Part shown: positions 51,016-60,184 of the stretch, one piece after another
Numbering within the stretch: position 1 is the first letter of the stretch
How the letters are laid out: the number at the start of each line of letters is the position of its first letter
Assembly (NCBI GenBank): GCA_965204715.1
Contig: OZ242009.1
Coordinates: 2,356,001-2,420,000 of the forward strand
Length of the DNA: 64,000 nucleotides
Reading direction: 5' to 3'
Source: CATOSP01 sp965204715
GTDB lineage: Bacteria > Chloroflexota > Dehalococcoidia > Lucifugimonadales > UBA3495
Notes under the pieces: generated by a model
Told to the model about the DNA's origin: nothing
Seen by the model: only the letters and a program-made list of their open reading frames with translations
The model's database searches: none
Position numbers and translations under genes: made by a program

Positions 51016-53490
51016 CTAGAAGCAGGACTTGCCCTGGAATGCCAGCTCCCGGTGCCCGTCTTCGGAGTCGTGGAAGCTGCCCGGCCCGGTGGATTTGACC
51101 AGCGGAGGGGCTGAAGCTACGGACGAGGCTGGACTTCCGGGGATGGCTTCGTCAGGCGCGATAGTTTCCACGTCCAGGTAGTAGGCGTCGGTCCCGGTGG
51201 TCACCGCGAAGCCGAGGACCATGACGTACCAGGTGCCCGGTTCCGGGTCAAGAACGGTCAGAGTCTCCGGGGAGTTGATGGTTGCGCCTCCGAAGTCGAA
51301 GTATGGGAGGAATCCCGGGCGGCAAAGGTACATGTCCAGGTCGTTGGTGGGGAACCTGGACCAGTCGTGTTCCCAGCCGAGACGGAACCGGAGTGCCTCG
51401 GTTCCCGGAGACACCCGGACAGGGACCAGGACGGTATCCCCCTGCCCCAATCTCGGCCCTGTGTCCGGGGAGTCCTTGCCGCCGATGCGTCGTATGGTCA
51501 CGGTGGCGCCAACGCTTCCGTTGTTGGTCCAATCACCCTGAACGGTCAGCTTGATCAGGCCCGGCTCCAGCGGTCCCCGGCTCGCTGTGAAGGGGTAAAT
51601 CGGCCCTTGCAGTCTGAGAGAGCCGTCGCCAAGGACGATTCTCGACCTCCCATACACATTGGCGCTGTACAGAATGTAGGAAGCGCCGCCGCGCTTGGAA
51701 CCCTTCAGGTAAAGCTCGATGGAGTTGGGGAAGAGGGTGGGCACGGGATCGGGATCAATGTCAACAGCGCTCAGGTCAATGACCACGTACTCGGTGGTCG
51801 AATCGACCTCAAAGACAAAGTCCGCAGTCCTGGCCGGACCCAGAGCGTCCACGGTGGTGGTGAAAGCGCCGTTCTCGAAGCGGACGTTGGGCACGTTCCC
51901 ATCCGGAGCGTAGGACCTGAGGGAATTGTCTATGCGGCCTCCCTTCAGCATCTCCAGGGAACGGGCCACGTCAATGTAACCCCCACCCTGGGACCGGCGC
52001 CTCCAGTCGGGCCCCATCGAGACTGCGCCATCGATGATGACGTTGCGGATGGCAAGTGGACCGGCTCCCGGTCCATTCACCTTGGCCCACGCAGTGAGCA
52101 GCGCCGCGCCTCCTGATACAGCAGGGGCGGAAAAGGATGTACCGGACGACCAGGCTATGCCTCCACCCGGTGTCAGCGAGATGTTGAAGACTCCGGTGGC
52201 CACCACGTCGGGGCCGGGACGCCGGTCGGCAAGGGGGCCGCGGGCGCTGAAATCGGCGGGACGGAGGTCATCGCCGGTATACAGAGTGGCCCCCTGGCCC
52301 AGGCCGAACAGGATGTCCCAGAAGATACGGGTATGCGCCGGGTCGCTGGCCGCCCCGGCGGTGAGGGCAGTGTAGGCCGTGCCGGGGGAAGAGACCGATA
52401 CGGGCGCAGGCCCCTCGTTTCCCGCAGAGACCACGACCAACATTCCGGCCCTGGTGGCCGCGTCCACCAACTGCTCGCCCAGCGTCAGGCCGTCGGCCAA
52501 TGAAGCCCCGCCAAGGCTCATGTTTATGATGTCCACGTCTACGCCGCCGGCGAGCCCGCCGTTGGACAGCTCCTTTACGGTGATGATGTGGTCCACCGCG
52601 GCGCTGATTATGGAGCTTGCAACTCCCGAACCGGTGTGGGGAAACACCTTCACGGCGTAGATGCTGGCTTCCGGGGCCAGGCCGACCAGGGGGACCATCA
52701 GGTTGTGTCCGGCGGCAAACACCATGCCCGGAGGGAAATGGTCCTGGAACACGGTAGCCAACTCCGCGTCTTCCGGGACCCGTTTGTCCAGCGCAATGAA
52801 GCAGTGGGACGCCGCCATACCCGCAGCGAATGTCCCGTGATAGTTGTTGGTTGGGGAAGTGGACCCCTCGAACTCGGTGCCTGCATCGGGTGACAGGTCT
52901 GGTCCCGCAATCACTCGCGTCTGGGGAAGACCGGCTTGGCCGCTACCGGAGAGGCAGGGGTGGCTGGCGTCGGTCCCGGTGTCGATAACTGCGACCATGG
53001 TCCCTGCGCCGGAGGAAGTCTCTTCCCAGACATCGCTGGCCCCGGTCAGTTCGGCCAGATAGCTGCGGTAGTTCTCGGGCAGTTCGCCTATCTGCGCCGC
53101 CAGCGTTTCTGGAGTCAACAACTTTGCCTCGACCAGCGGCAGGGGTCTCATGTCCATCAATTCTTCCGGCGGCGCCGGCAGGTTGACCGTCGGGTCTTTT
53201 TCGATCCTGATGACGCCGGGTGATGCCAGCAGACGGCCCACGCGGTGGGGTGGAATGGCAGCGGCTATGGCATCGGCATTCCGGTACGTCACCGTCACAA
53301 CGCCACCCATCTCCTCTATCGCGCCAGTCAGGTTGTTGTATGGTTTTGGGGTGTGGACGATTACGTTGATGAGTCCGTCAACGTTCTTGGACACAGAGGA
53401 TGAGGCCCGCAGGGTAGCGCCCTGGGTTGAGGCCAATAGCAGGGAGAGGCCGAGGATGGCTATGGAGCAGGTAAGAGACGAGCGCAGCAT
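51016..53490 (-). CDS. Secreted subtilisin-family (S8) serine protease
   Basis: An 824-residue protease. It starts with a signal peptide (CSIAILGLSLLLASTQGA). A propeptide-like domain follows to about 125 (INVIVHTPKPYNNLTGAIEEMGGVVTVTY). The triad is visible: Asp in VAVIDTGTD near 172, His in NNYHGTFAAGMAA near 216, and Ser in WSSGTSFSAPAVSGGAALL near 447, with the oxyanion Asn in VVSAGNEG. The C-terminal 280 residues hold two beta-rich segments, the last ending EPGTWYVMVLGFA, a pre-peptidase-C-like domain. It probably degrades external protein for uptake. The ribosome site is weak. Confidence 0.93.
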   Translation of the reverse strand: MLRSSLTCSIAILGLSLLLASTQGATLRASSSVSKNVDGLINVIVHTPKPYNNLTGAIEEMGGVVTVTYRNADAIAAAIPPHRVGRLLASPGVIRIEKDPTVNLPAPPEELMDMRPLPLVEAKLLTPETLAAQIGELPENYRSYLAELTGASDVWEETSSGAGTMVAVIDTGTDASHPCLSGSGQAGLPQTRVIAGPDLSPDAGTEFEGSTSPTNNYHGTFAAGMAASHCFIALDKRVPEDAELATVFQDHFPPGMVFAAGHNLMVPLVGLAPEASIYAVKVFPHTGSGVASSIISAAVDHIITVKELSNGGLAGGVDVDIINMSLGGASLADGLTLGEQLVDAATRAGMLVVVSAGNEGPAPVSVSSPGTAYTALTAGAASDPAHTRIFWDILFGLGQGATLYTGDDLRPADFSARGPLADRRPGPDVVATGVFNISLTPGGGIAWSSGTSFSAPAVSGGAALLTAWAKVNGPGAGPLAIRNVIIDGAVSMGPDWRRRSQGGGYIDVARSLEMLKGGRIDNSLRSYAPDGNVPNVRFENGAFTTTVDALGPARTADFVFEVDSTTEYVVIDLSAVDIDPDPVPTLFPNSIELYLKGSKRGGASYILYSANVYGRSRIVLGDGSLRLQGPIYPFTASRGPLEPGLIKLTVQGDWTNNGSVGATVTIRRIGGKDSPDTGPRLGQGDTVLVPVRVSPGTEALRFRLGWEHDWSRFPTNDLDMYLCRPGFLPYFDFGGATINSPETLTVLDPEPGTWYVMVLGFAVTTGTDAYYLDVETIAPDEAIPGSPASSVASAPPLVKSTGPGSFHDSEDGHRELAFQGKSCF

Positions 53491-53533
53491 GATTAGTGGC
53501 TAGACCGGCGATGCCCAGTCGGCGGCGCACAAA

Positions 53534-55123
53534 CTAATCGGGAGCCGCCCCAAACAGGGCCAACTGCTTCTCTCTGTGCGCAGGCGCCAACTGGCTTATC
53601 AGATCTGCGAGTGCTGCTGCCGGAACTTTCCCCAACTCTTTCGGTTCCAGTTTGTGCAGCCCCCCGCCGTACACCCTGCCTTCACTCAGCATCTCCTCCG
53701 GGTCTATCTCTTTCAAGAACTCCCAGACCTCTCGCTTGAGTTGGGGGGATTTCCTTAGAGCCTCTTCCAGGCTGCCTTTAGGGTACATCATAAGATAAAC
53801 GTTGGGGGCTGTCGCTTGGGAATGGTTCAAGATAAATCGAAACGGTCTGCCACTCTTATTGTCGCTTCGTCCCAGGTAAGTGCAGAGGAACGGCGCTGCT
53901 GGCCGACGCTCTTGGGCGTACCAAGGCGATCTGTGCCGGCATAAGTAGCGGTCTGCCAACCCACCCGTCTTGCCTTCTTCAAGGTATTCGCCCAGCATTG
54001 GATGAACCTTCTCGATCTCGCTTTCAGGCAGCCGACAGTCCAGAAGGAACAGACGGCGCTCCAGCACAGGATTGCCATCCCGGTCAGCCAAGATTTCATC
54101 GGCGGGGAGATAACGCGGGCTGGGTAGTATGGGGCGGAACACCTCTGCCGGGAGACCTCGACCCTCAATTTCGTCCGCGGGCAGGATGAAATACTTGTTG
54201 CTTCCGGTGGCGACTCCTCGTCTGATGGTGAAGAAATCGGACAGTACGGGCAGGTCCAGCTCTTGCCTGGTCGCTGCCATCGGGTATTGGGTCCATTTAG
54301 GACCGCGGCGCAAAGTTTCGACTGGCACCAACCGTTCCATCCTCGGCTGATGCAAGGAACCGCCATAGGTCATGCGGACTTGGTGGCATTGAGGCGGAGG
54401 ATTCCTGCGGAACCAGATAACTGCTGAAGACACCAGGGCATCGCTGAACTGCACCTCGTTTGGGTCGAAACGGTGTACGTGCAGCAGCGTTACTTCATTA
54501 AGCAGGTAGCGTTTCAACGAAACACCGTAGTTTACGTCCATGAACTCGCTGGGTATCAACCATCCCGCAAGCCCACCTTCAGCCATCCAACTGTGGCACA
54601 AGCCTAAGAAGTAACAGTACAACCCCGCAAGTCCATTGAACTCTATGCCGCAGGAGTCCCGTATAAGCGCTTTTAGTCGCTGTTTTTCGTTGCCGGGGAT
54701 GTGGTGGTGGCGCACATAGGGAGGGTTGCAGACTAGCAGGTTAAACTTCTCTGAGTCCTCGGGAGGCGCGGCCCGCGTGAAGTCTTCAACACGGACGTCC
54801 AGCGCGGTTTCACCCCACAACCTGGCCGCGGCCAAACCGTAATGACCGTCTATCTCATAGCCGACGGCACATTCCGGGGAGCCGTGCGGGAACACGTTCA
54901 ACAGAGCTGAGTAGAACGCACCTGTCCCAATCGCCGGATCGATGAAGCGCACCGGGGCAGATTCATCCAGATGTTCCCTGGCATACTGAAGTATCTCAAG
55001 TGCAAGGGGCGTCGGCGTCGCAAACTGGCCTAGCCGGTTCCGTTCTCGCTGGTCTTTGACGGCATCCAGTTCTGCCTGGAGTACAAGCCGGAGGTCTTCC
55101 ATATTTCCTACAGTCTCCAGCAT
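53534..55123 (-). CDS. Type II DNA adenine N6-methyltransferase of a XamI-like system
   Basis: The 529 residues have DNA-methyltransferase motifs: RLGQFATPTPLALEILQYA near 29-47, motif I FIDPAIGTGAFYSAL near 59-73, and NPPYVRHHH near 134-142 (motif IV). A specificity-type domain follows, including LSDFFTIRRGVATGSNKYFI near 286-305, a feature of Eco57I-like enzymes. It protects the host's target sites. The ATG overlaps the restriction gene's stop region with no spacing, so both are co-translated; ATG 55102 (AGGA upstream) is an alternative start. Confidence 0.9.
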   Translation of the reverse strand: MLETVGNMEDLRLVLQAELDAVKDQRERNRLGQFATPTPLALEILQYAREHLDESAPVRFIDPAIGTGAFYSALLNVFPHGSPECAVGYEIDGHYGLAAARLWGETALDVRVEDFTRAAPPEDSEKFNLLVCNPPYVRHHHIPGNEKQRLKALIRDSCGIEFNGLAGLYCYFLGLCHSWMAEGGLAGWLIPSEFMDVNYGVSLKRYLLNEVTLLHVHRFDPNEVQFSDALVSSAVIWFRRNPPPQCHQVRMTYGGSLHQPRMERLVPVETLRRGPKWTQYPMAATRQELDLPVLSDFFTIRRGVATGSNKYFILPADEIEGRGLPAEVFRPILPSPRYLPADEILADRDGNPVLERRLFLLDCRLPESEIEKVHPMLGEYLEEGKTGGLADRYLCRHRSPWYAQERRPAAPFLCTYLGRSDNKSGRPFRFILNHSQATAPNVYLMMYPKGSLEEALRKSPQLKREVWEFLKEIDPEEMLSEGRVYGGGLHKLEPKELGKVPAAALADLISQLAPAHREKQLALFGAAPD

Positions 55124-56086
55124 TTACAGGCCGAACTCCTCGAGGTCTCCGATTCGGTGCTCCCATACCCAGTCGATGCCCTCTGCCGCCTCATAGCCCA
55201 GATAGCCGCTGTCAAAGTATCCGCACAGGAATAGAATGTACCTAACGTCCTGCCCAAAGGTCCGGCGCAGTTGGCCCATTTTCGCAGCCTCTTCTTTGCG
55301 CCGTTTGTTTACGTTCGTGAAATCTCCAGCGGATTTCGCCTCAATCATCAACGGCAACTCCCCTTCCCAGGCTGCCTTCGGCATGATCACTGCATCCACT
55401 GGAATATTGACGGTTTTGTCAGTCCCTTCCTGATTAACCGGCACGTTCAACCGGAACGAAAACGTTCCCGGAGTCAGGCCATCGTACTTTGTCCCTTCGC
55501 CCGCCGGGAGATTAGCATAACCGCGTCCTTCCAACCATCCCGATATGACAGTTAATTGGCGGTCCTCCTGTGCATTACGGATTATGGGGTTGGCGACTGC
55601 GCCACACAGACGGTCCGCTACAATAGTGGCTGCCCGGTACAACTCTGCCCGGCCCGGTTTGCGCTCGCGGCCCAGCCAGACGAAAATATCCGGGTCGGCC
55701 ATATTCTGAAGGACTGCCGCTATCTTCCCCAGAGCTTCGTCGAGAGCCTGCTCCGGCATTCGCGGCGGCAACCTGCCGCGTTTTTCAATTGAATTGACCA
55801 AGTTGGCGGGCACACCGGCCAAACCGATAAGCCTGTCCACAGCCAAGGGTGGGCATGCCGACATCCGCAGTGTTGGCAGCACACCGGGATTTTCCTTTAG
55901 CAACGCTACGCTGATATTGGCCAGATTATCGGTTGCCCTTAACGACTCCTGCACATTCCTGGTGGTTTGCGCCCGCGAGGTCCGGTACGCCTCAGGGGCA
56001 AACCGGGTGAACCACTCGTTGTACATGTCCACGGAACGAGCGATGTCGTCTTTCCACTTGTCCGGTTTGTCCCTGTTTACTGGCAC
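55124..56086 (-). CDS. XamI-like type II restriction endonuclease
   Basis: A 320-residue protein I assign to the XamI family by its C-terminal half: DAVIMPKAAWEGELPLMIEAKSAGDFTNVNKRRKEEAAKMGQLRRTFG near 229-276, with a PD-(D/E)xK-like E-x-K in MIEAKSAGD, then YILFLCGYFDSGYLGYEAAEGIDWVWEHRI. XamI cuts GTCGAC; specificity here is inferred only from family. It immediately precedes the methyltransferase, forming a self-contained restriction-modification unit. Confidence 0.8.
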   Translation of the reverse strand: MPVNRDKPDKWKDDIARSVDMYNEWFTRFAPEAYRTSRAQTTRNVQESLRATDNLANISVALLKENPGVLPTLRMSACPPLAVDRLIGLAGVPANLVNSIEKRGRLPPRMPEQALDEALGKIAAVLQNMADPDIFVWLGRERKPGRAELYRAATIVADRLCGAVANPIIRNAQEDRQLTVISGWLEGRGYANLPAGEGTKYDGLTPGTFSFRLNVPVNQEGTDKTVNIPVDAVIMPKAAWEGELPLMIEAKSAGDFTNVNKRRKEEAAKMGQLRRTFGQDVRYILFLCGYFDSGYLGYEAAEGIDWVWEHRIGDLEEFGL

Positions 56087-56243
56087 GCTGTTTCCCGCAT
56101 GATTCAGGTGACCATAACATGGCAGGCCGAATGTATCATATATCGCCGTGTCCTGAATTTAACAACCCTCTCCGCAGAAGGCATTTTAGGCGGGGAACTG
56201 GGCAACAACAACTGTGCATATGAAACAGTGCCAAGCCAACGCT

Positions 56244-57905
56244 TTAGACCGAGCCGTCAATCATGATATCCAAGAGCGCAGGCTTGCCGGAAGCAATGGC
56301 TTGTTGGATGGCCGGGGCAATTTCCGACGGGTCTTCAATGGCGCGGCCAAAGACGCCGCAGGCGTTGGCCATGCCCGCGAGATTGAGGGGGTTGGGGAAG
56401 TCCATGCCCACGTAGTTTCCGGGCGGCTGTTCTCCCAACACCTGGGTCTTGTAGATGTTCATGTTGACTTTGAGTATCCGGTAGGAGCGGTTATTACAGA
56501 CCAGGTAGACCACCGGGATGCCGGAGTTGGCGGCAGTCCACAATGCCTGGACGGTCATCATGGCGCTGCCGTCGCCAACCACGGCCGCCACCGGGCGGTC
56601 AGGATGGGCCAGCTTGACGCCCATCGCCGCGCCCATGCCCCATCCGATTGCGCCGATGCGCTCGCCATAGATGGAGTCGGGGCGGTCGAAATTGATTGCG
56701 CCGTGGAGGGCGTCCTTGGAACTGATGGAGTCATCCACCACGATGGCGTCCGGGGGCAGGGCGCGGGACACCTCGGCCATCATCCGTTCCGGGGACATGG
56801 GGCGGGAGTCCCAGCCATCCCTGAGACGGCGGTCCCATTGGGCCTTCATCTGCTCTTTGCGGGCGGATACGTTCCCGGCCCTGCCTCGGGCGGCCTCCCG
56901 TTGGGAGCCGGACATTTTCTGCCGGACGGCGTCGTGGATATCCTCCAGGGCGGTGCGAGGGTCGGCGATGATGCCAACTCTGGTGGGTTCGCTGCGGCCA
57001 ATCGCTCTTGAAGCCGAGTCTACGTGAATCAGGCTCGTGCGGTTGGGAAGGACGCTGCCGGAGAAGTAGAAGAATCCGGAGAACACGTCCATGCCAACGG
57101 CCAACACCACGTCGGCGTTGGCAAGCTCCTCGCGCCACGCCGGGAGGGACGGGTTGATGCGCCCCAGGAATTGGGGATGGCTACGGGGAAAGTTCATCCG
57201 GGCGTATGACGTGGTGTACACGGTTGCGCCGGCCAACTCGGCGAGCCGCACCGCCGCGTCAACTCCCCCGGATTGGGCCAGCCTGTCGCCGGTGAAGATG
57301 ACCGGGCTGGCTGCGTTGGACAGCAGTTCCGCGGCGGCTTCCACGCCCGCCGGGTCGGGCGCGGCCCTGTAGTAACCTCCGGCCGATGGGACGATTTCCA
57401 CTTCCGCCGAGTCCTCCAGGGCATTGGCGGCGAGGGCGACGAAGACCGGGCCGGTTGGGGGAGTCCTGGCCTCGGTGAAGGCGCGGCGCATGACGCTGGA
57501 GACCTGCTCCGGGTGGGTTATCTCGGCGCTCCACTTGGTGAACTGTCGCACCATCTCCACCAGGTCGGTGCGCCCTTCGGCCAGCTTGCGCGCGTCCTTG
57601 TTGCCGGCGGTCAGGACCAGGGGAGTGCCGCCGTCCCAGGCATGGTGGAGCAGGCTGACGCCGTTGGCCAGCCCTGTCTCAATGTGGAGGTTGACAAAGG
57701 CGGGATTGTCGCTGGCAGTTGCGTAACCGTCGGCCATCCCCATGCCCACGCCTTCCTGGGTTGCCAGCATGTACTGGATGTCCAGGTAATCGGGCAGGGA
57801 CGCCATGATTGCGCTCTCGCTGGTGCCGGGGTTGCCGAATATGTACTTCACACCCTCAGCCCTCAGCATCTCCATGAACGCCTGTTTTCCGGTCATCATA
57901 GGCAT
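56244..57905 (-). CDS. Thiamine diphosphate-dependent enzyme, decarboxylase/lyase type
   Basis: The 553-residue protein starts MPMMTGKQAFMEMLRAEGVKYIFGNPGTSE, has LATQEGVGMGMADGYATA near 47-64 with the activating Glu, and VVGDGSAMMTVQALWTAANSGIPVVYLVCNNRSYRILK near 430-467 as the cofactor motif. Benzoylformate decarboxylase-like or acyl-CoA lyase-like enzymes are the nearest groups. I chose ATG 57905 because GGGGAG lies 8 nt upstream; the frame runs to 58034. It is divergent from an SDR and two CoA-transferases, echoing the arrangement at 24-28 kb. Confidence 0.88.
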   Translation of the reverse strand: MPMMTGKQAFMEMLRAEGVKYIFGNPGTSESAIMASLPDYLDIQYMLATQEGVGMGMADGYATASDNPAFVNLHIETGLANGVSLLHHAWDGGTPLVLTAGNKDARKLAEGRTDLVEMVRQFTKWSAEITHPEQVSSVMRRAFTEARTPPTGPVFVALAANALEDSAEVEIVPSAGGYYRAAPDPAGVEAAAELLSNAASPVIFTGDRLAQSGGVDAAVRLAELAGATVYTTSYARMNFPRSHPQFLGRINPSLPAWREELANADVVLAVGMDVFSGFFYFSGSVLPNRTSLIHVDSASRAIGRSEPTRVGIIADPRTALEDIHDAVRQKMSGSQREAARGRAGNVSARKEQMKAQWDRRLRDGWDSRPMSPERMMAEVSRALPPDAIVVDDSISSKDALHGAINFDRPDSIYGERIGAIGWGMGAAMGVKLAHPDRPVAAVVGDGSAMMTVQALWTAANSGIPVVYLVCNNRSYRILKVNMNIYKTQVLGEQPPGNYVGMDFPNPLNLAGMANACGVFGRAIEDPSEIAPAIQQAIASGKPALLDIMIDGSV

Positions 57906-58144
57906 GGGTCCAACTCCCCGGTGTAGCGCTCCATCACGGCTGCGCGGTGCGGCACTATACCTGCGACCGTCTCTCAACTTCGCATCCGAGACCACCGGCA
58001 TTGTAAGCATGGGCAATGTGGGTGACAAGATCACAAGGCTGTGGGCATCTATGGCCCTTGACTACTTCGTTCCGGCAACTACAATCGTCTCCGTATACAG
58101 GCCGGGATTTCGATGGACCAGAATTGCAAGCCGGAGGTGTGACG

Positions 58145-58897
58145 ATGCGGCTGGAAAATAAGGTGGCTCTCATCAGCGGAGGCGCACGGGGCATGGGTGC
58201 TGAGGAGGCCATGCTGTTTGCCAGGGAAGGGGCGAAGGTTGTAATCGGGGATGTGCTGACCGAGGAAGGGCGTCAGACGGAAGCCCGCATCAATGAGTCC
58301 GGCGGTGAGTGCCTTTTCGTCCAGTTGGACGTGACCAGCGAATCGGACTGGCGCGACGCGGTGGCGGCGGCCGTTTCCCGGTTCGGGAAGCTGGACATCC
58401 TGGTCAACAACGCTGGAATCTCCATCTCCGGCGGACTTGAGGAGTTTACCGAGGAGATGTGGGACCGCACGATGGACATCAACTCCAAGGGCGTGTTTCT
58501 CGGCACCCGGGAAGCAATCCCGGCTATGAAGCAGGCCGGGGGCGGTTCGATAATCAACATATCCTCGGGCGCGGGGATTGCCCCGGCTCCCGGCACCTCG
58601 GCCGCCTACGCGGCCAGCAAGGGCGCGGTACGCATCTTCACCAAGGCAACGGCAGTCCAGTACGCCAGGGACGGCATCCGCTGTAACTCGGTCCATCCCG
58701 GCCCCGTCCAGACGCCCATGCTGCGGGCGGCCCGGAGCGGCGAGCAGCAGCGGGCCGAGCAATTGGCCCGTGTTCCGATGGGGCGGGTTGGCGAGCCGGT
58801 CGAAATAGCCTATGGTGTATTGTACCTGGCCAGCGACGAATCATCCTTCGTAACCGGCTCGGAACTGGTGATCGACGGCGGCCGGACGGCACAGTAG
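58145..58897 (+). CDS. Short-chain dehydrogenase/reductase
   Basis: A 250-residue enzyme. SGGARGMGAEEAMLFAREGAKVVIGDV near 11-37 binds NAD(P), LVNNAGISISGG near 87-98, INISSGAGIAP near 138-148 with catalytic Ser, and AYAASKGAVRIFTKA near 153-167 with Tyr and Lys. This is the classical subfamily. I chose ATG 58145 because GGAGGTG lies 5 nt upstream; the frame opens at 58016. It is the first gene of a plus-strand series to 62364. Confidence 0.92.
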   Translation: MRLENKVALISGGARGMGAEEAMLFAREGAKVVIGDVLTEEGRQTEARINESGGECLFVQLDVTSESDWRDAVAAAVSRFGKLDILVNNAGISISGGLEEFTEEMWDRTMDINSKGVFLGTREAIPAMKQAGGGSIINISSGAGIAPAPGTSAAYAASKGAVRIFTKATAVQYARDGIRCNSVHPGPVQTPMLRAARSGEQQRAEQLARVPMGRVGEPVEIAYGVLYLASDESSFVTGSELVIDGGRTAQ

Positions 58898-58925
58898 GGC
58901 AAGTATCGCCCCCAGTCTCTCAACC

Positions 58926-60125
58926 ATGACTGATATGTCTGAAGATACTCCTGTACTTGGCGATATAAGGGTCCTTGACCTGAGCGAGGGCGTGTCCGGG
59001 CCGTTCTGCACCAAGCTGCTGGCCGGGCTGGGGGCCCAGGTGGTCAAGGTGGAGCGACCGGGAGTGGGTGACGTTTCCCGGCGGTTGCCCCCGTTTCTTG
59101 GCGGGCAGAGTGGTCCCGATGTCAGTGGGCTGTTCCTCTATCTGAACACGGCCAAGAAGGGCATCACGCTGGACTATGAGACCGGGGAGGGGGCATCCGT
59201 CCTCCGGCAACTGGCCCAGGGGTTCGACATACTTGTGGAGTCCTGCCCGCCGGGGCGCATGGATAGCCTGGGGACCGGGTACGATTCGCTGGCGGAGTCG
59301 AATCCGGGCCTTATATACACGGCCATTACTCCTTTTGGGCAGTGGGGGCCTTACCGGGATTACAAGGGGTCGGACATCATTGCACAGGCCATAGGGGCAT
59401 TGATGTGCGTTATCGGCCTCCCCGACCGGGAGCCGCTCAAAGTCGGCGGCAACCCGCTCTTGTGCACCACCGGCATGGCGGCATTCTCCGCCACGATGAT
59501 CGCCCTCCACGTGCGTGACCTGGAGGGTTACGGGCAGTTCGTGGACATATCGGAAATGGAAACAACTGCGGTAGCCCAGATACATACGTCAATCCATTAC
59601 CAGTTTGGCCGGGTGCCGGAACGCCGTCCCAGCAACCTGACCCGGGCCAGGGACGGATGGGTAAGTCCGGGTCTGGAAACGGGGGTCCAGGAGGCGACAT
59701 GGCCGAGGGTGTGCGAACTCCTGGGCGTGCCCGAACTGGTGGACGACCCGCGGTTCAACACCGCCCCGGCACGGCGCGAGAACCAGCAGGAACTTCTGAA
59801 GGTGGTAGGCGAGTGGGCAGCCGACCGTCCCAAGGAAGAGATTTACCATACCCTCCAGGGGTTGCGCAGCATAGCGGGCTACGTGGCCACGGTGGAAGAC
59901 CTGCTCAGGTCCGGGCAGTTGGCAGAGCGGGATTTCTTCCAGGCCATAGACCACCCGGATGTTGGCGGGTTGCTGTACCCCGGCCCATTTTTCCGGCTGG
60001 AGGGAGATTCGTGGCAGCCCGGACGCGCCCCTCATATCGGTGAGCATAACGCGGAAGTTTACGGCGGTGCGCTGGGTTACACTGGGGAGCAACTGGAGAC
60101 CCTGCACCAGAGGGGCATTATCTAG
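58926..60125 (+). CDS. Class III CoA-transferase lacking the usual catalytic Asp
   Basis: A 399-residue family member: LGDIRVLDLSEGVSGPFCTKLLAGLGAQVVKVERPGVGD near 11-48, YDSLAESNPGLIYTAITPFGQWGPYRDYKGSD near 118-149. In its relatives a G-D-x-x-x-G motif supplies the nucleophile; here the aligned segment reads GGNPLLCTTGMAAFSATMIAL near 176-196, with Leu where Asp is expected. It may work differently or be inactive. The gene starts 29 bp after the SDR stop and is followed by a second CoA-transferase. Confidence 0.85.
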   Translation: MTDMSEDTPVLGDIRVLDLSEGVSGPFCTKLLAGLGAQVVKVERPGVGDVSRRLPPFLGGQSGPDVSGLFLYLNTAKKGITLDYETGEGASVLRQLAQGFDILVESCPPGRMDSLGTGYDSLAESNPGLIYTAITPFGQWGPYRDYKGSDIIAQAIGALMCVIGLPDREPLKVGGNPLLCTTGMAAFSATMIALHVRDLEGYGQFVDISEMETTAVAQIHTSIHYQFGRVPERRPSNLTRARDGWVSPGLETGVQEATWPRVCELLGVPELVDDPRFNTAPARRENQQELLKVVGEWAADRPKEEIYHTLQGLRSIAGYVATVEDLLRSGQLAERDFFQAIDHPDVGGLLYPGPFFRLEGDSWQPGRAPHIGEHNAEVYGGALGYTGEQLETLHQRGII

Positions 60126-60184
60126 GCCGCATCATCTGTGTAATGACGGGTGGGTGATTTCTCCGTCACAAGGAGCGAACATAT

